64,000 nucleotides of DNA from Bacteroidota bacterium (GTDB lineage Bacteria; Bacteroidota; Bacteroidia; Cytophagales; Cyclobacteriaceae): positions 1 through 64,000 of the forward strand of contig VGMU01000002.1 of NCBI GenBank assembly GCA_016866385.1. Reading direction: 5' to 3'. How positions within the stretch are numbered: the stretch's first letter is position 1; the number at the start of each line of letters is the position of its first letter. The notes below the pieces were generated by a model. It saw only the letters and a program-made list of their open reading frames with translations. It did not search any database and was not told where the DNA came from. Below are positions 40,766 through 50,317 of the stretch, one piece after another. The translations under genes and the position numbers were made by a program.

Positions 40766-42547
40766 TCAAAACCACTCATTTTTCATGGAAAGGGTAGGAT
40801 AGGAAGAAGCAGTAAAACGTTCCATGAGACCCTTTAACTTGATCAATTCGTATTCCATGGTATACCTTGCCGTTTCTATTTTCCCTAAATGAAAATCAGG
40901 ATCTTTAGCATCTTGAAGTAAGGCTTTTTGAGAGGTACTTGCTTGCTTTAGCCACATCCAGGCATGGCAGAGTATGCCAGCGGCTTCTAGGAAAAGGGTG
41001 GCGTCTGCCAACAGCACAAGAGGACCTAGGTCTCTTTTCTCTAGTAAGCGTACAGTAGCTTGGAAAAAGGATTGGAAATAATGCTGGAAGGAAGTGGTAA
41101 TCGTCTTTAATTCTTCAAAAACTAGAGCTTCTTGTAGGGATTTTTCCATTTCTTTGTGTAGCATTTTCCAGCCTAGGCCATCTTCCAAAAATAGTTTTCT
41201 GCCTAGCAAGTCCAATCCATGAATTCCCGTGGTCCCTTCGTGTATGGGATGTATTCTTGACTCCCTAAAGTACTGTTCGGTTGGAAAATCTGTGGTATAC
41301 CCGGCACCACCCAAGACTTGAATGGCCATGGAGGTACTTTGTATACCCATTTCCGAGGGGTACGTTTTTGCTATAGGAATCAGAACGTCTAAGAGGAGTT
41401 CCCCTTCTTTTTTTAATTCCAAACGGGTCTCTTGTGATACTTTGTCTGCTATGAGTCCACAGTAGATGAGCAAGGCCAAAGATCCTTCGCACATACTTTT
41501 TTGAAATAGAAGCATTCGCTTCACATCTGCATGCTCAATGATAGGTACTTGCGCTTTGGAAATGTCTTTTTCCGTCAGCCTTCTTCCTTGAGGACGCTGC
41601 TTCGCATAACCTAGAGAAGCTTGGTAGGCTGCAGTTGAAATGGCGGTGGCATTCATCCCAATTCCTAAGCGGGCTTCGTTCATCATCTGAAACATGTACT
41701 TAAGTCCTTGGTGGGGTTCTCCCACAAGATATCCTTCACAAGCTCCTTCGCTACCCATCATCAAATGAACAATAGGAGCACCCTTGTACCCCATTTTATG
41801 ATAAATGCCTTGAGTGAGCACATCGTTTGCCGTACCATCTAATCGGATTTTGGGTACTACAAATAGAGAAATGCCTTTGGTCCCTGGAGGGGCTCCCTCT
41901 ATTCTGGCAAGCATCAAATGAATGATATTTTCACAGGCATTGTGGTCCCCTGCGGAGATGTATATTTTCTGTCCTTGTATGGAATAGACCCCTTCTTTTG
42001 GTGTTGGAGAGGCTTTGGTACTCAAGTCAGAAAGGGAACTTCCCGCGTCAGGTTCGGTCAAAGCCATGGTACCTTGCCATTCCCCGCTATACATTTTTGG
42101 GGTATAGGAATCTCGTAATTCTTTGGATCCAAAGGTACGAATGAGGTTGGCGGCTCCAGTAGTTAAAAAAGGAAACACACTGGCAGAATAATTTGCAGCT
42201 TGAAAAATAAATCCTGCCCCCATATGAATGGTCCATGGAAGTTGCTGTCCCCCTTCTTCGTAGGAGAAAATGGCATTGATCCAACCGTCTTGGCCAAATT
42301 GCCGGATGATGGCCTTCAAATCGGGATGAACCTTGACTTCTCCTGGTGTCCATTGTGGTTCTTGCCTATCCATCTCTCTAAAAATGGGGTACATGGATTT
42401 TTCTGCAAGCTGGGCAGCAGCATCCAAGACCAGGGTGAAGGTTTCATAGGAATGATCAGAAAAATAGGGATAGGAAGTTAGTTCCAGGCAATTTTGGTTT
42501 TCAAACAACTGGTAATAAAGATCTCTTTTGGAGTAGAATGATGCCAT
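40766..42547 (-). CDS. acyl-CoA dehydrogenase with C-terminal extension
   Basis: This 593-residue flavoprotein performs the first step of fatty-acid beta-oxidation, making trans-2-enoyl-CoA. Seen: GEWQGTMALTEPDAGSSLSDL (FAD/substrate), VLGGAGYTTDFPTEQYFRES (C-terminal flavin domain) and the catalytic Glu in IHPIHEGTTGIHGLDLLGRK. About 130 residues beyond the normal ACAD domain form a further C-terminal helical part, as in long ACADs of bacteria. No other beta-oxidation gene adjoins it. Chain-length preference cannot be read. Confidence 0.93.
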   Translation of the reverse strand: MASFYSKRDLYYQLFENQNCLELTSYPYFSDHSYETFTLVLDAAAQLAEKSMYPIFREMDRQEPQWTPGEVKVHPDLKAIIRQFGQDGWINAIFSYEEGGQQLPWTIHMGAGFIFQAANYSASVFPFLTTGAANLIRTFGSKELRDSYTPKMYSGEWQGTMALTEPDAGSSLSDLSTKASPTPKEGVYSIQGQKIYISAGDHNACENIIHLMLARIEGAPPGTKGISLFVVPKIRLDGTANDVLTQGIYHKMGYKGAPIVHLMMGSEGACEGYLVGEPHQGLKYMFQMMNEARLGIGMNATAISTAAYQASLGYAKQRPQGRRLTEKDISKAQVPIIEHADVKRMLLFQKSMCEGSLALLIYCGLIADKVSQETRLELKKEGELLLDVLIPIAKTYPSEMGIQSTSMAIQVLGGAGYTTDFPTEQYFRESRIHPIHEGTTGIHGLDLLGRKLFLEDGLGWKMLHKEMEKSLQEALVFEELKTITTSFQHYFQSFFQATVRLLEKRDLGPLVLLADATLFLEAAGILCHAWMWLKQASTSQKALLQDAKDPDFHLGKIETARYTMEYELIKLKGLMERFTASSYPTLSMKNEWF

Positions 42548-42604
42548 ATCGGTTTAAATTTAAAGCCTTGTATCGAGCCATTTGTGTGGAAAGAGTAAAT
42601 CTGA

Positions 42605-43792
42605 TTAAGATTTCTTTTTATCTCTCATCCAAAGCAAGGCTTCTTCTACCCCTCTAAGCTCCGCCAAGCCCTTTAGCCTGCCAATGGCTGTATATCCTGG
42701 GTTAGCAGACGTCTTGTGTAGGTCGTCGAGAAGTTGGTGCCCATGGTCCGGGCGCATAGGAATTCTCTTTTTTCGTATTTCTTGCCACCGGAGTACTTCT
42801 TGTATGACTGCTACCATGTCTACATTGCCTTCCAGGTGGTTGTCTTCGTAGAAATTTCCTTCCGCATCTCTTCGGGTACTTCGCAGATGGAGAAAATGAA
42901 TGCGTTCTCCAAATTCTTTGACCATGGCAGGTAGATCATTGTCTTCTCGTACCCCATAACTGCCGGTACAAAAGGTAAGTCCATTGTGCTGGCTAGGGGT
43001 TTGGCTGAGGATTCTTCTGGCATCTGCCGCTGTGCTGACAACTCTAGGCAATCCATACAAGGAAAAAGGGGGATCGTCTGGATGAATACATAGAAAGCAA
43101 CCCACTTCTTCTGCTACTGGGGTGATGGCATCTAAAAATAGGCGCAGGTGTTCTGCAAGTTTATTTGCATCGATTCCAGAATAGGTTTTCAGCATTTCGC
43201 GAAATTCCTCTAAAGTATACCCAATTTCTGAGCCTGGAAGACCCTTTAGAATATTATCCAAAATAAGCTGCTTGGATTCTAGGCTAAGATTCTGGTAGTA
43301 GGTTTCGGTGGTAGCAATTTCTTCTGGACTGTATTCTTGTCGCGCTTCAGGTCGTTGCAAGATGAATAGGTCAAAGGCAATCACCGCTTTTTTCTCATAA
43401 AGTAAGGCTTTAGCACCGTTCGGGAGCAGGTATTCTAGGTTGGTACGTGTCCAATCCAAAATCGGCATAAAGTTGTAACAAACGGTATACACTCCCTCAG
43501 CAGCCAGGTTTCGTAAGGTTTGCTTGTAATTTTCGATTAGTTGGAGATAGTTGCCAGACCTTGTTTTAATCTGTTCGTGAACAGGTACGGATTCTACCAC
43601 AGACCAGGTCAGGCCAGCTTCCTCAATTGTCTTTTTTCGAATACTAATTTCTTCCCTTGACCAAACTTCCCCATTGGGAATATGGTGTAGCGCGGTAACT
43701 ATTCCCGTAGCGCCAGACTGTCGGATATCTTGAAGACTTACGGGGTCCTTTGGACCGTACCAGCGCATGGTTTGTTCCATCTTATAGGTCAT
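42605..43792 (-). CDS. uxuA: mannonate dehydratase
   Basis: This 395-residue UxuA dehydrates D-mannonate to 2-keto-3-deoxygluconate, the step after fructuronate reduction in glucuronate breakdown. Typical blocks: [57 protein letters not shown], and [28 protein letters not shown] and the RPDHGHQLL end. Metal-binding Cys/His residues sit in these blocks. The start ATG is at 43792; a second ATG four codons later is also plausible. It lies 37 nt behind the SDR gene in the uxaC-SDR-uxuA operon. Confidence 0.96.
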   Translation of the reverse strand: MTYKMEQTMRWYGPKDPVSLQDIRQSGATGIVTALHHIPNGEVWSREEISIRKKTIEEAGLTWSVVESVPVHEQIKTRSGNYLQLIENYKQTLRNLAAEGVYTVCYNFMPILDWTRTNLEYLLPNGAKALLYEKKAVIAFDLFILQRPEARQEYSPEEIATTETYYQNLSLESKQLILDNILKGLPGSEIGYTLEEFREMLKTYSGIDANKLAEHLRLFLDAITPVAEEVGCFLCIHPDDPPFSLYGLPRVVSTAADARRILSQTPSQHNGLTFCTGSYGVREDNDLPAMVKEFGERIHFLHLRSTRRDAEGNFYEDNHLEGNVDMVAVIQEVLRWQEIRKKRIPMRPDHGHQLLDDLHKTSANPGYTAIGRLKGLAELRGVEEALLWMRDKKKS

Positions 43793-43829
43793 GGCAATTT
43801 GATTTGAGGGTTGAATTCAATCACTAATT

Positions 43830-44651
43830 TTAAACTCCAGCATAGGCACTAAAGCCACCGTCCACGGCAACCACACTGCCCGTTACGAAGGATGAGGCAT
43901 CGCTGCATAGCCAATGTAAGGCACCCAATAAATCTTCAGGCTGTCCAAATCGATTCATAGGGGTATGGCTGATGATTTGGTTTCCACGTTGCGTGAGACT
44001 TCCATCTATCTCGGTAAGAAGGGTTCTGTTTTGTTCAGTGAGGAAAAATCCTGGGGCCAAGGCATTCACGCGAAAGCTAGGGCCATATTTGGTGGCGAGC
44101 TCTACCGCTAGCCATTTGGTCAAGTTGTCAATAGCAGCCTTAGAAGAGGCATAGCCCATTACTCGTGTCATAGGTCGAGAAGCAGCCATGGAACTGATAT
44201 TGAGGATGGTACCGCTGTTATTTTTAAGCAGTAGGGGTAGGAAAGCCTTGATTGGAAAAACTGTACCCAGGTAATTCAAGTCCACCACTTGCTTTAAGGC
44301 TTCCGTATCCAAATCCAAAAAAGTTTGCTCGGGTCGAATTACCGCTCCAGGCATATTCCCCCCCGCAGCATTGATCAGTATGGCTATGGATTCGTGTTGA
44401 GCAGAGACTAATTGGGCAACTTTCTCAAGGGATTTCTCATCTGTTACATCTGCGTAATAGCCCCAGGCTTTGCCGCCTTGGGCGAGGATTTGATCTCGCA
44501 GGGCATTTACTTTCTGGGGAGATCTTCCTAAGAGTAAAAGTTCTGCCCCTTGCTGCGCAAGGTAAAGGGCCATAGAGGTACCCAGAACCCCCGTTGCTCC
44601 TGAAAAAAGGACTTTCCTTCCGCTTAGGTCAAATGGATTTGTGGGATTCAT
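43830..44651 (-). CDS. SDR family oxidoreductase, probable D-fructuronate (mannonate) reductase
   Basis: This 273-residue classical SDR has FSGATGVLGTSMALYLAQQGA (cofactor TGxxxGxG type), NAAGGNMPGAV, the catalytic Ser in ISSMAASRP and the YASSKAAID motif (YxxxK). It takes the place usually held by UxuB, between uxaC and uxuA, so it most likely reduces fructuronate to mannonate; this is inference from context, since UxuB proper belongs to a different (polyol dehydrogenase) family. Its ATG overlaps the uxaC stop (ATGA, 44648-44651), supporting coupling. Confidence 0.9.
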   Translation of the reverse strand: MNPTNPFDLSGRKVLFSGATGVLGTSMALYLAQQGAELLLLGRSPQKVNALRDQILAQGGKAWGYYADVTDEKSLEKVAQLVSAQHESIAILINAAGGNMPGAVIRPEQTFLDLDTEALKQVVDLNYLGTVFPIKAFLPLLLKNNSGTILNISSMAASRPMTRVMGYASSKAAIDNLTKWLAVELATKYGPSFRVNALAPGFFLTEQNRTLLTEIDGSLTQRGNQIISHTPMNRFGQPEDLLGALHWLCSDASSFVTGSVVAVDGGFSAYAGV

Positions 44652-46093
44652 TGGGAGAGGCTAAAGTTTTGGGAACTAAAGTTGAAGTAGTTTTTGGCAT
44701 TGTGGTAGCAGATGTCTTGAATAATTTTTCCCAGCCACTTTTCATCCCAAGGCAATTCCCCGCGCTCTACTTCTTGACCAAACAAATTGCAAAGGATCCT
44801 ACGAAAATACTCGTGTCTTGGGAAAGAAAGAAAACTTCTGGAATCGGTGAGCATGCCGATGAAGCAACTCAAGAGCCCTAGGTTGGAGAGCGCGTTGAGT
44901 TGTTTTTCCATGCCGTCTTTTTGATCCAAATACCACCATCCTGATCCATACTGCATTTTTCCTTTGATAGATCCATCATTGAAGTTTCCAATCATGGATG
45001 CAAACACTTCATTGTCCCGGGGATTCAGGTTGTAAATGACAGTTTTTGCAAGTTGATCGGTCTTATCCAAGGCATTGAAGTAAGCGGCCAACGTGCTTGC
45101 CTGGTCAAAATCTCCGATGGAATCGAAGCCTGTATCAGGTCCAAGTTGCTGCAGCATGCGCTCATTGGTATTGCGCAATGCCCCCAAATGAAATTGCTGC
45201 ACCCATCCCTTGGCGTGGTAGCGCTTGGAAAGTTGGAACAGCACTTCAAACTTGAAATGTTCCAATTCTTCAGCATTGGGCAATTGTCCCTTCAGGGTAT
45301 TCCTTAGGATGCGGTCCAGAGATAATCCTTGATTCTTTGAAAAATAGAGGCGGGATAGCCCGTGGTCGGAGACACGGCATCCATGCGCATGAAAGTGATC
45401 CATACGGTTGAAGAGGGCTTCCATCAAGGTGTCAAAGGAGTTGACCTCAAATCCGACGACTAATCCCAGTTTTTGCAAATAGGTTTTGTAGTGTTCAGGC
45501 TGTTCAATGCCGAAAGCTTTGTCAGGCCGAAAGGTAGGGTAGAGTTGTAGGGAAGAACCTTCCCGATGAAAGGCAAAATGGTGCTCCAACGAATCGGTGG
45601 GGTCATCTGTGGTAGCCACCACTTCCACCTGCATGTGGTTTAGGAGCCCCCGCACTCGGAAAGATTCCTGCTGCAAGGTTCCTTTGGTTTCTGCGTAAAT
45701 CTGACTGGCATTGCTCGGATTGAGGAGTTGGTCGATGCCAAAGTAGCGTTTCAACTCCAAAGCGCTCCAATGGAAAAGTGGATTACGTAGCGTGTAGGGA
45801 AGCGTATACGCCCATTTTTCAAACTTCTCTTTCGCTGACGCATTTCCAGTGATGTAATGCTCGTCTATTCCGAGGGTTCGCATGGCCCTCCACTTGTAAT
45901 GATCCCCTGCCAGCCACAAGTCTGAGATGTTGTCAAACTTTCGGTTGGAGGCGATTTCAGCAGGAGAAAGGTGGTTGTGGTAATCTATGATGGGTAAGGA
46001 CTTGGCGTAGTCCTGATAAAGCATTTGGGCAAATTTATTCTTCAATAAAAAATCATCCGAAAGAAAGGAAGCCTGCTGATTTGAGCTTAACAT
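44648..46093 (-). CDS. uxaC: glucuronate isomerase
   Basis: This 481-residue amidohydrolase-superfamily isomerase converts D-glucuronate (or galacturonate) to fructuronate (tagaturonate). It has PIIDYHNHLSPAEIASNRKF (metal HxH), the characteristic VVATTDDPTDSLEHH region, HGCRVSDHGLSRLYF, WVQQFHLGALRNTNERM and LLSCFIGMLTDSRSFLSFPRHEYFRRI. It is the first gene of the hexuronate operon. The 117 nt upstream contain no clear consensus promoter that I can support. Confidence 0.96.
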   Translation of the reverse strand: MLSSNQQASFLSDDFLLKNKFAQMLYQDYAKSLPIIDYHNHLSPAEIASNRKFDNISDLWLAGDHYKWRAMRTLGIDEHYITGNASAKEKFEKWAYTLPYTLRNPLFHWSALELKRYFGIDQLLNPSNASQIYAETKGTLQQESFRVRGLLNHMQVEVVATTDDPTDSLEHHFAFHREGSSLQLYPTFRPDKAFGIEQPEHYKTYLQKLGLVVGFEVNSFDTLMEALFNRMDHFHAHGCRVSDHGLSRLYFSKNQGLSLDRILRNTLKGQLPNAEELEHFKFEVLFQLSKRYHAKGWVQQFHLGALRNTNERMLQQLGPDTGFDSIGDFDQASTLAAYFNALDKTDQLAKTVIYNLNPRDNEVFASMIGNFNDGSIKGKMQYGSGWWYLDQKDGMEKQLNALSNLGLLSCFIGMLTDSRSFLSFPRHEYFRRILCNLFGQEVERGELPWDEKWLGKIIQDICYHNAKNYFNFSSQNFSLSQ

Positions 46094-46210
46094 TTTTAAT
46101 TAAGTAACTAAATAACAAGAAAATATGTTGTATGTATTAAACTAAAACTTAATTGAAATTACACTGGAATAAATCTTTCTGTAGCAAGATTCAATCAACC
46201 AATCAGTGAT

Positions 46211-47560
46211 TTAAATTGCTGGTGGAGCCCAGCCCTTTTCGTATTCTCGAGTCCACAGCGTCATGGCCTTTGGGGAATTGAGGATGTGTCCATTTTTCGG
46301 GTCGCAAGTCAAAGCCTCTCCGGTACGGTAACTGATATTGGCGAGATGACATAATAGGGTAGATACGGCCCCTTCTTCAATGGTCGAGTTTTGTTTTGCT
46401 GTTCCTCGAACTGCGTTGAAGAAATTGACAATATGCAAGGTGCTCATGTCGCCACCACCGCCAAGAGCAGTGCCTCCTTCGTTGTTATTGGCTTGGTTGG
46501 ATTTAATTTCTTTGCCAGAGCGATCGTGTAGTCGGTATCCACCACGGTCTACATAGACGGTACCCTCCGAACCGTAAATAATCGTTCCTCGGTCCGAACC
46601 ATAGGTTTTGTAGTTGTTTCGGCTTTTTCCATCCCATTGTATGACTTTTCCCTCTCCAAATTGGAAGGTAGCATCCATGGTGTCGTACATGGTCCATCCG
46701 TCTTCGGGGAAATGCATTTTTCCGGCTACTACGGAGACTGCTGTAGGAAAATCCACTTGCAAGGCCCATCGGGCGATATCTAATTCATGGGTAGCATTAT
46801 TGCCCGTTTCTGCGGTACCGTAATCCCAACCGTACCAATGCCAATTGTAATCCCAAGTATCGTGGAAATAGGGTTTCCGAGGCGCTGGACCCTGGAAAAG
46901 CTCCCAATCCAAGCCTGCCGGTGCTTCTTGTTGGACAGGGTTAGGTACGGCTCCTCGGGAATTGCTGTAAAAGGCCTTGGCGAAGTACACCTTACCAATG
47001 ACGCCCTCGTGTATGGCTTGGATGATTTCTCTACTCTCAGGGGCGGAGCGCTGCTGGTTGCCCATTTGTACCACCTTGTTGTATTTCTTCTGTAGCGCGA
47101 CGAGTACCTCTCCTTCACGAGGGTTGTGGGAACAGGGTTTTTCTACATAGACATGCTTTCCTCGCTCCAAGGCAAGCCAGGTACCTGGTGCATGCCAATG
47201 ATCAGGTGTGGCATTGATGAGCACATCGACCTCCTTGTCGTCCAATACTTTGAAGATGTTTTGCTCTTGCTTGGGTTGGTAGTCGATCCATTGTTCAAAA
47301 TTTTTCGCTGCCTTGGGTATCTGGGACTGCATGGCATCGCAGAGGTAAAGCAAATTGACATTGCTGCTTTTCAATCCTATGGGCTCGTAAAATGCACCTA
47401 AACGCCTTCCCAAGCCAGCAATGGCGACATTCAGTCGGTCGTTTGCACCCAGGATGCGGGCATAGGATGTGGGCGAAAAGGCCAGTGAACCTAGGGAGGC
47501 TAACCCAAGGGTTGCAACCGCACTTTTCTTGATGAATTCTCTTCTGTTTGATTTGCTCAT
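46211..47560 (-). CDS. Tat-exported Gfo/Idh/MocA family oxidoreductase (second copy)
   Basis: This 449-residue enzyme starts with a twin-arginine signal (SNRREFIKKSAVATLGLAS) and has the Rossmann NVAIAGLGRRLGAF, the family motifs TPDHWHAPGTW and VEKPCSHNP, and the C-terminal domain block GWDYGTAETGNNATHELDIA. It is the same subgroup as the copy at 7782-9125 but not a recent duplicate: the motif surroundings differ clearly. Likely substrate is a sugar or uronate derivative. It follows a two-domain DUF1080 gene by 21 nt and lies just upstream of uxaC. Confidence 0.92.
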   Translation of the reverse strand: MSKSNRREFIKKSAVATLGLASLGSLAFSPTSYARILGANDRLNVAIAGLGRRLGAFYEPIGLKSSNVNLLYLCDAMQSQIPKAAKNFEQWIDYQPKQEQNIFKVLDDKEVDVLINATPDHWHAPGTWLALERGKHVYVEKPCSHNPREGEVLVALQKKYNKVVQMGNQQRSAPESREIIQAIHEGVIGKVYFAKAFYSNSRGAVPNPVQQEAPAGLDWELFQGPAPRKPYFHDTWDYNWHWYGWDYGTAETGNNATHELDIARWALQVDFPTAVSVVAGKMHFPEDGWTMYDTMDATFQFGEGKVIQWDGKSRNNYKTYGSDRGTIIYGSEGTVYVDRGGYRLHDRSGKEIKSNQANNNEGGTALGGGGDMSTLHIVNFFNAVRGTAKQNSTIEEGAVSTLLCHLANISYRTGEALTCDPKNGHILNSPKAMTLWTREYEKGWAPPAI

Positions 47561-47581
47561 GGTGGTATTGGCTTCCCTGAT

Positions 47582-48949
47582 TTACTTCAGGGTTTTGATT
47601 TTGATGTTTTTGTATTGCACCGCATCTCCATGATCTTGGAGGAGAATACGGCCTTGTTCGGCTTCGCCAAATTTATTCCAGACCACATACTTGCTGATGG
47701 CGACCAGATCTCGGTAGGCTTGGGATCCTCTTTGGTATTCGAGCACTTTGACCCCATTGAGGTAATGCTCCACCTTATTGTCCGGATACACTACGATTCT
47801 ACCCTGATTCCATTCGCCTGGTTTACGCACAAATCGGGCTTGCTTTTCGGCTTTAATCAGGTCATACAAGGAGGCGAGGGTTCGGTTGCCATCTCTGCCC
47901 ATCTTGGCATCGGGATGGAGGGCATCGTCCAGGATTTGGTATTCTAGGCCAATGGCCGAGCCCGTATTTCCTTCGGAAAGGGTGACAAAGTACTTGATCC
48001 CACTGTTGGCGCCTTCGCTGAGGTTGAAATCAAAAGCCAAATCAAATGCTTTGTACTGCTCGGTGGTGACGATATCCCCGAAAGACATGGATTCACTGCC
48101 ATCGGATTTTTGAATTTGGAGGATACCATCTTCAATGTTCCAACCTTTTTCAGGGAAGGCATCCTTGTAGGCGCCTACCCAGCCCTTGCTCGTTTGTCCA
48201 TCAAACAACAATTTCCAACCTTGGGATTTCTCTTCTGGTGTCAACTCATTTTTTACGGTGCTGACTACAAAAACGGGCTTTTTGAAGGGGATGGGGTGTA
48301 GGTTTTCCGTTTGAATTCGGATGTTTCTAAAATAGGTTTTTCTGCCTTCGTCTTCCTTGGATTGGATGCTGTGCACCTGAAGTCCAATAAATCCTCTGGC
48401 ATCTAGGTCATCCACAAAGTAAGCTACCTCTTGGCCATTGACCCAGGTTTTGAGGGTGTTGCCTATGGCTTCTATGCGGTAATGATTCCATTCACCTAGT
48501 TTAAAGGCCGATTTGGCAGTAGGATTGAGGTCCAAAGGATAAAACCATCCCCGTCGGGCTTCGTCGTAGATCCCTCCTGACCAGGCTCGTGAGGTGGGAT
48601 CGGCTTCCACTTGATAGCCAAACACGAGACCCTTGCCCTCATTCTTAGTTGGATCGTATTGACCGCGGGCCATAATTCCACTATTGGAAGAAGTATGGCT
48701 AATTTTGAGTTCCAGTTCGAGGATAAAATCCCCATAGGTATCTTCTGTAATGAGAAAGGTATTCCCGGTACCATAGACGGCCGTACCTTCAATGGTCCCA
48801 TCTTTTACTGCAAACTCTGCCTTTCCTGCCACAGTTTTCCAGCCACTCAGGTCTTTGCCATTGAAGAGGGGCTTCCATTGGGCTTCCTGTGCAAGGCTTG
48901 GCAGAGCCAATAGAAAGACCAAACAGGCCATAAAAATGCGTGTATTCAT
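47582..48949 (-). CDS. secreted protein with two DUF1080 domains
   Basis: ATG 48949 gives 455 residues with a signal peptide (MNTRIFMACLVFLLALPSLA); the longer frame upstream is unlike the family. Two DUF1080 domains follow: the first has WKPLFNGKDLSGWKTVAGKA and SHTSSNSGIMARGQYD; the second has GWKLLFDGQTSKGWVGAYKD, SEGANSGIKYFVTLSEGN and the ending VVWNKFGEAEQGRILLQDHG plus QYKNIKIKTL. The second also keeps the LQDHGDAV element. The domain is annotated as 3-keto-disaccharide hydrolase. Paired with a Tat-exported oxidoreductase, as at 6945-9125, but here duplicated in one chain. Confidence 0.9.
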   Translation of the reverse strand: MNTRIFMACLVFLLALPSLAQEAQWKPLFNGKDLSGWKTVAGKAEFAVKDGTIEGTAVYGTGNTFLITEDTYGDFILELELKISHTSSNSGIMARGQYDPTKNEGKGLVFGYQVEADPTSRAWSGGIYDEARRGWFYPLDLNPTAKSAFKLGEWNHYRIEAIGNTLKTWVNGQEVAYFVDDLDARGFIGLQVHSIQSKEDEGRKTYFRNIRIQTENLHPIPFKKPVFVVSTVKNELTPEEKSQGWKLLFDGQTSKGWVGAYKDAFPEKGWNIEDGILQIQKSDGSESMSFGDIVTTEQYKAFDLAFDFNLSEGANSGIKYFVTLSEGNTGSAIGLEYQILDDALHPDAKMGRDGNRTLASLYDLIKAEKQARFVRKPGEWNQGRIVVYPDNKVEHYLNGVKVLEYQRGSQAYRDLVAISKYVVWNKFGEAEQGRILLQDHGDAVQYKNIKIKTLK

Positions 48950-49105
48950 GAAGTTGGGTTTATTGCAATAACAAGTTTTGCACGGTTGGACAAGACTCGA
49001 TTCGAAATCAAGATACAAAAACAAGTTGAAGTGTACGCAAGAAGGGTTAGTTGAATGGACGGATTTTTTTTCGGGTATTCCCTTTCCTGTTTTGTACTTT
49101 TGTGT

Positions 49106-50269
49106 ATGCTTGATTTCAATACCAAAGGAAAGGTTTTTATTACCTGCAAGGACCGTTCGGTCAGTTACTTAGAGCAGGAGATTCGTGAATTAGGGTTTTT
49201 CCCTTTAGAAATCCGCCGGACCGGCATCGAGATTCTGGCTTCGCTTGAGGAATGCATGGACCTCAACTTGCACCTGCGGACGGCTTCCCATGTCTTGTAT
49301 GAAATCAAATCTTTTTACCTCCGGAATGCAGATGACATCTACCGCCGATTCAAGGCCATCCCTTGGGAGGAGTATTTGGATGTGGACGGCTATTTTTCAG
49401 TCAATTCGGTCGCTGAAAATGAGTCCATCACCACGCCGCTGATTGTGAATGTGAAGGTAAAAGATGCCATTGTGGATCGCTTTCGGGAGTTGAAGGGGAG
49501 GAGACCGGATTCCGGTTCGGATTTTTCAGGCTTAGTGATTCAAGTGTATTGGAAAGAAACGCAAGCCATCGTCTACTTGAATACTTCTGGGGAAACCCTG
49601 GCCAAGCACGGGTACCGCAAGATCCCTGGAAAGGCACCCATGATGGAGGCTTTGGCCGCCGCCACCATTTATGCTATGGAGTGGAATACCCGAGTACCTT
49701 TTATCAATCCCATGTGTGGTTCTGGTACCTTGGCCATTGAGGCGGCCTTAATGGCCAGCAAGCGCTACCCGGGATTGTACCGGGATACCTATTCCTTTCA
49801 ATCCATCTTAGGGTATTCTGAAGCGTCTTTTCAAGCGAAAAAGCGAAAGTTGGAGCAAAAGATCATCGCCAACCCAGGCGTAAATATCATTGCCTCTGAT
49901 ATTTCCCTGCAAGCGATCACCTTTGCCAGAGAGAATGCGGCTTATGCAGGGGTAGAAGACCTTATTGATTTTCAGACGGGGGATTTTGCAGAAACGGAGA
50001 TTCCAGAAAAGCCAAGAGGGGTCATTTTTTTCAATCCCGAATACGGTGAGCGATTGGGGGATCTTACCGAATTGGAAGAAACCTACAAGCGCATGGGGGA
50101 CTTTATGAAACAAAACTGTGCGGGTTACCGAGGGTATATTTTCACGGGCAACTTGGACTTGGCTAAAAAAGTTGGTTTAAAGGCCAGCCGACGCATCGAG
50201 TTCTGGAACGGAACGATCGACTGTCGCTTGTTGAAGTACGACCTATACGCAGGAAAAGGGACTGAATAA
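49106..50269 (+). CDS. THUMP-domain rRNA/tRNA methyltransferase, RlmL-like
   Basis: ATG 49106 gives a 387-residue class I methyltransferase with an N-terminal THUMP-like RNA-binding domain (about 1-150: FITCKDRSVSYLEQEIRELG ... LNLHLRTASHVLYEIKSFY) and a SAM domain. Signatures: VYLNTSGETLAKHGYRKIPG, PFINPMCGSGTLAIEAALMA (SAM motif I) and RGVIFFNPEYGERLGDLTEL, where NPEYGERL is an NPPY-type N-methylation motif. It most resembles the N-half of RlmL (23S m2G2445), without the RlmK part. A longer frame to 49055 lacks support. A TAnnTTTG element (49095-49102) ends only 3 nt before this ATG. Confidence 0.88.
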   Translation: MLDFNTKGKVFITCKDRSVSYLEQEIRELGFFPLEIRRTGIEILASLEECMDLNLHLRTASHVLYEIKSFYLRNADDIYRRFKAIPWEEYLDVDGYFSVNSVAENESITTPLIVNVKVKDAIVDRFRELKGRRPDSGSDFSGLVIQVYWKETQAIVYLNTSGETLAKHGYRKIPGKAPMMEALAAATIYAMEWNTRVPFINPMCGSGTLAIEAALMASKRYPGLYRDTYSFQSILGYSEASFQAKKRKLEQKIIANPGVNIIASDISLQAITFARENAAYAGVEDLIDFQTGDFAETEIPEKPRGVIFFNPEYGERLGDLTELEETYKRMGDFMKQNCAGYRGYIFTGNLDLAKKVGLKASRRIEFWNGTIDCRLLKYDLYAGKGTE

Positions 50270-50298
50270 AAAAAGTCGCCAAGATTTCCTGACGACTT
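50265..50298 (-). terminator. terminator behind the M28 peptidase gene
   Basis: On the minus strand AAGTCGTCAGG and CTTGGCGACTT form an 11-bp stem with two G-U pairs and an AAAT loop, followed by a T-rich run (minus strand of 50265-50272). It overlaps the end of the convergent methyltransferase gene. Confidence 0.7.
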
Positions 50299-50317
50299 AA
50301 TTTTGCTTTTTTCAGCG

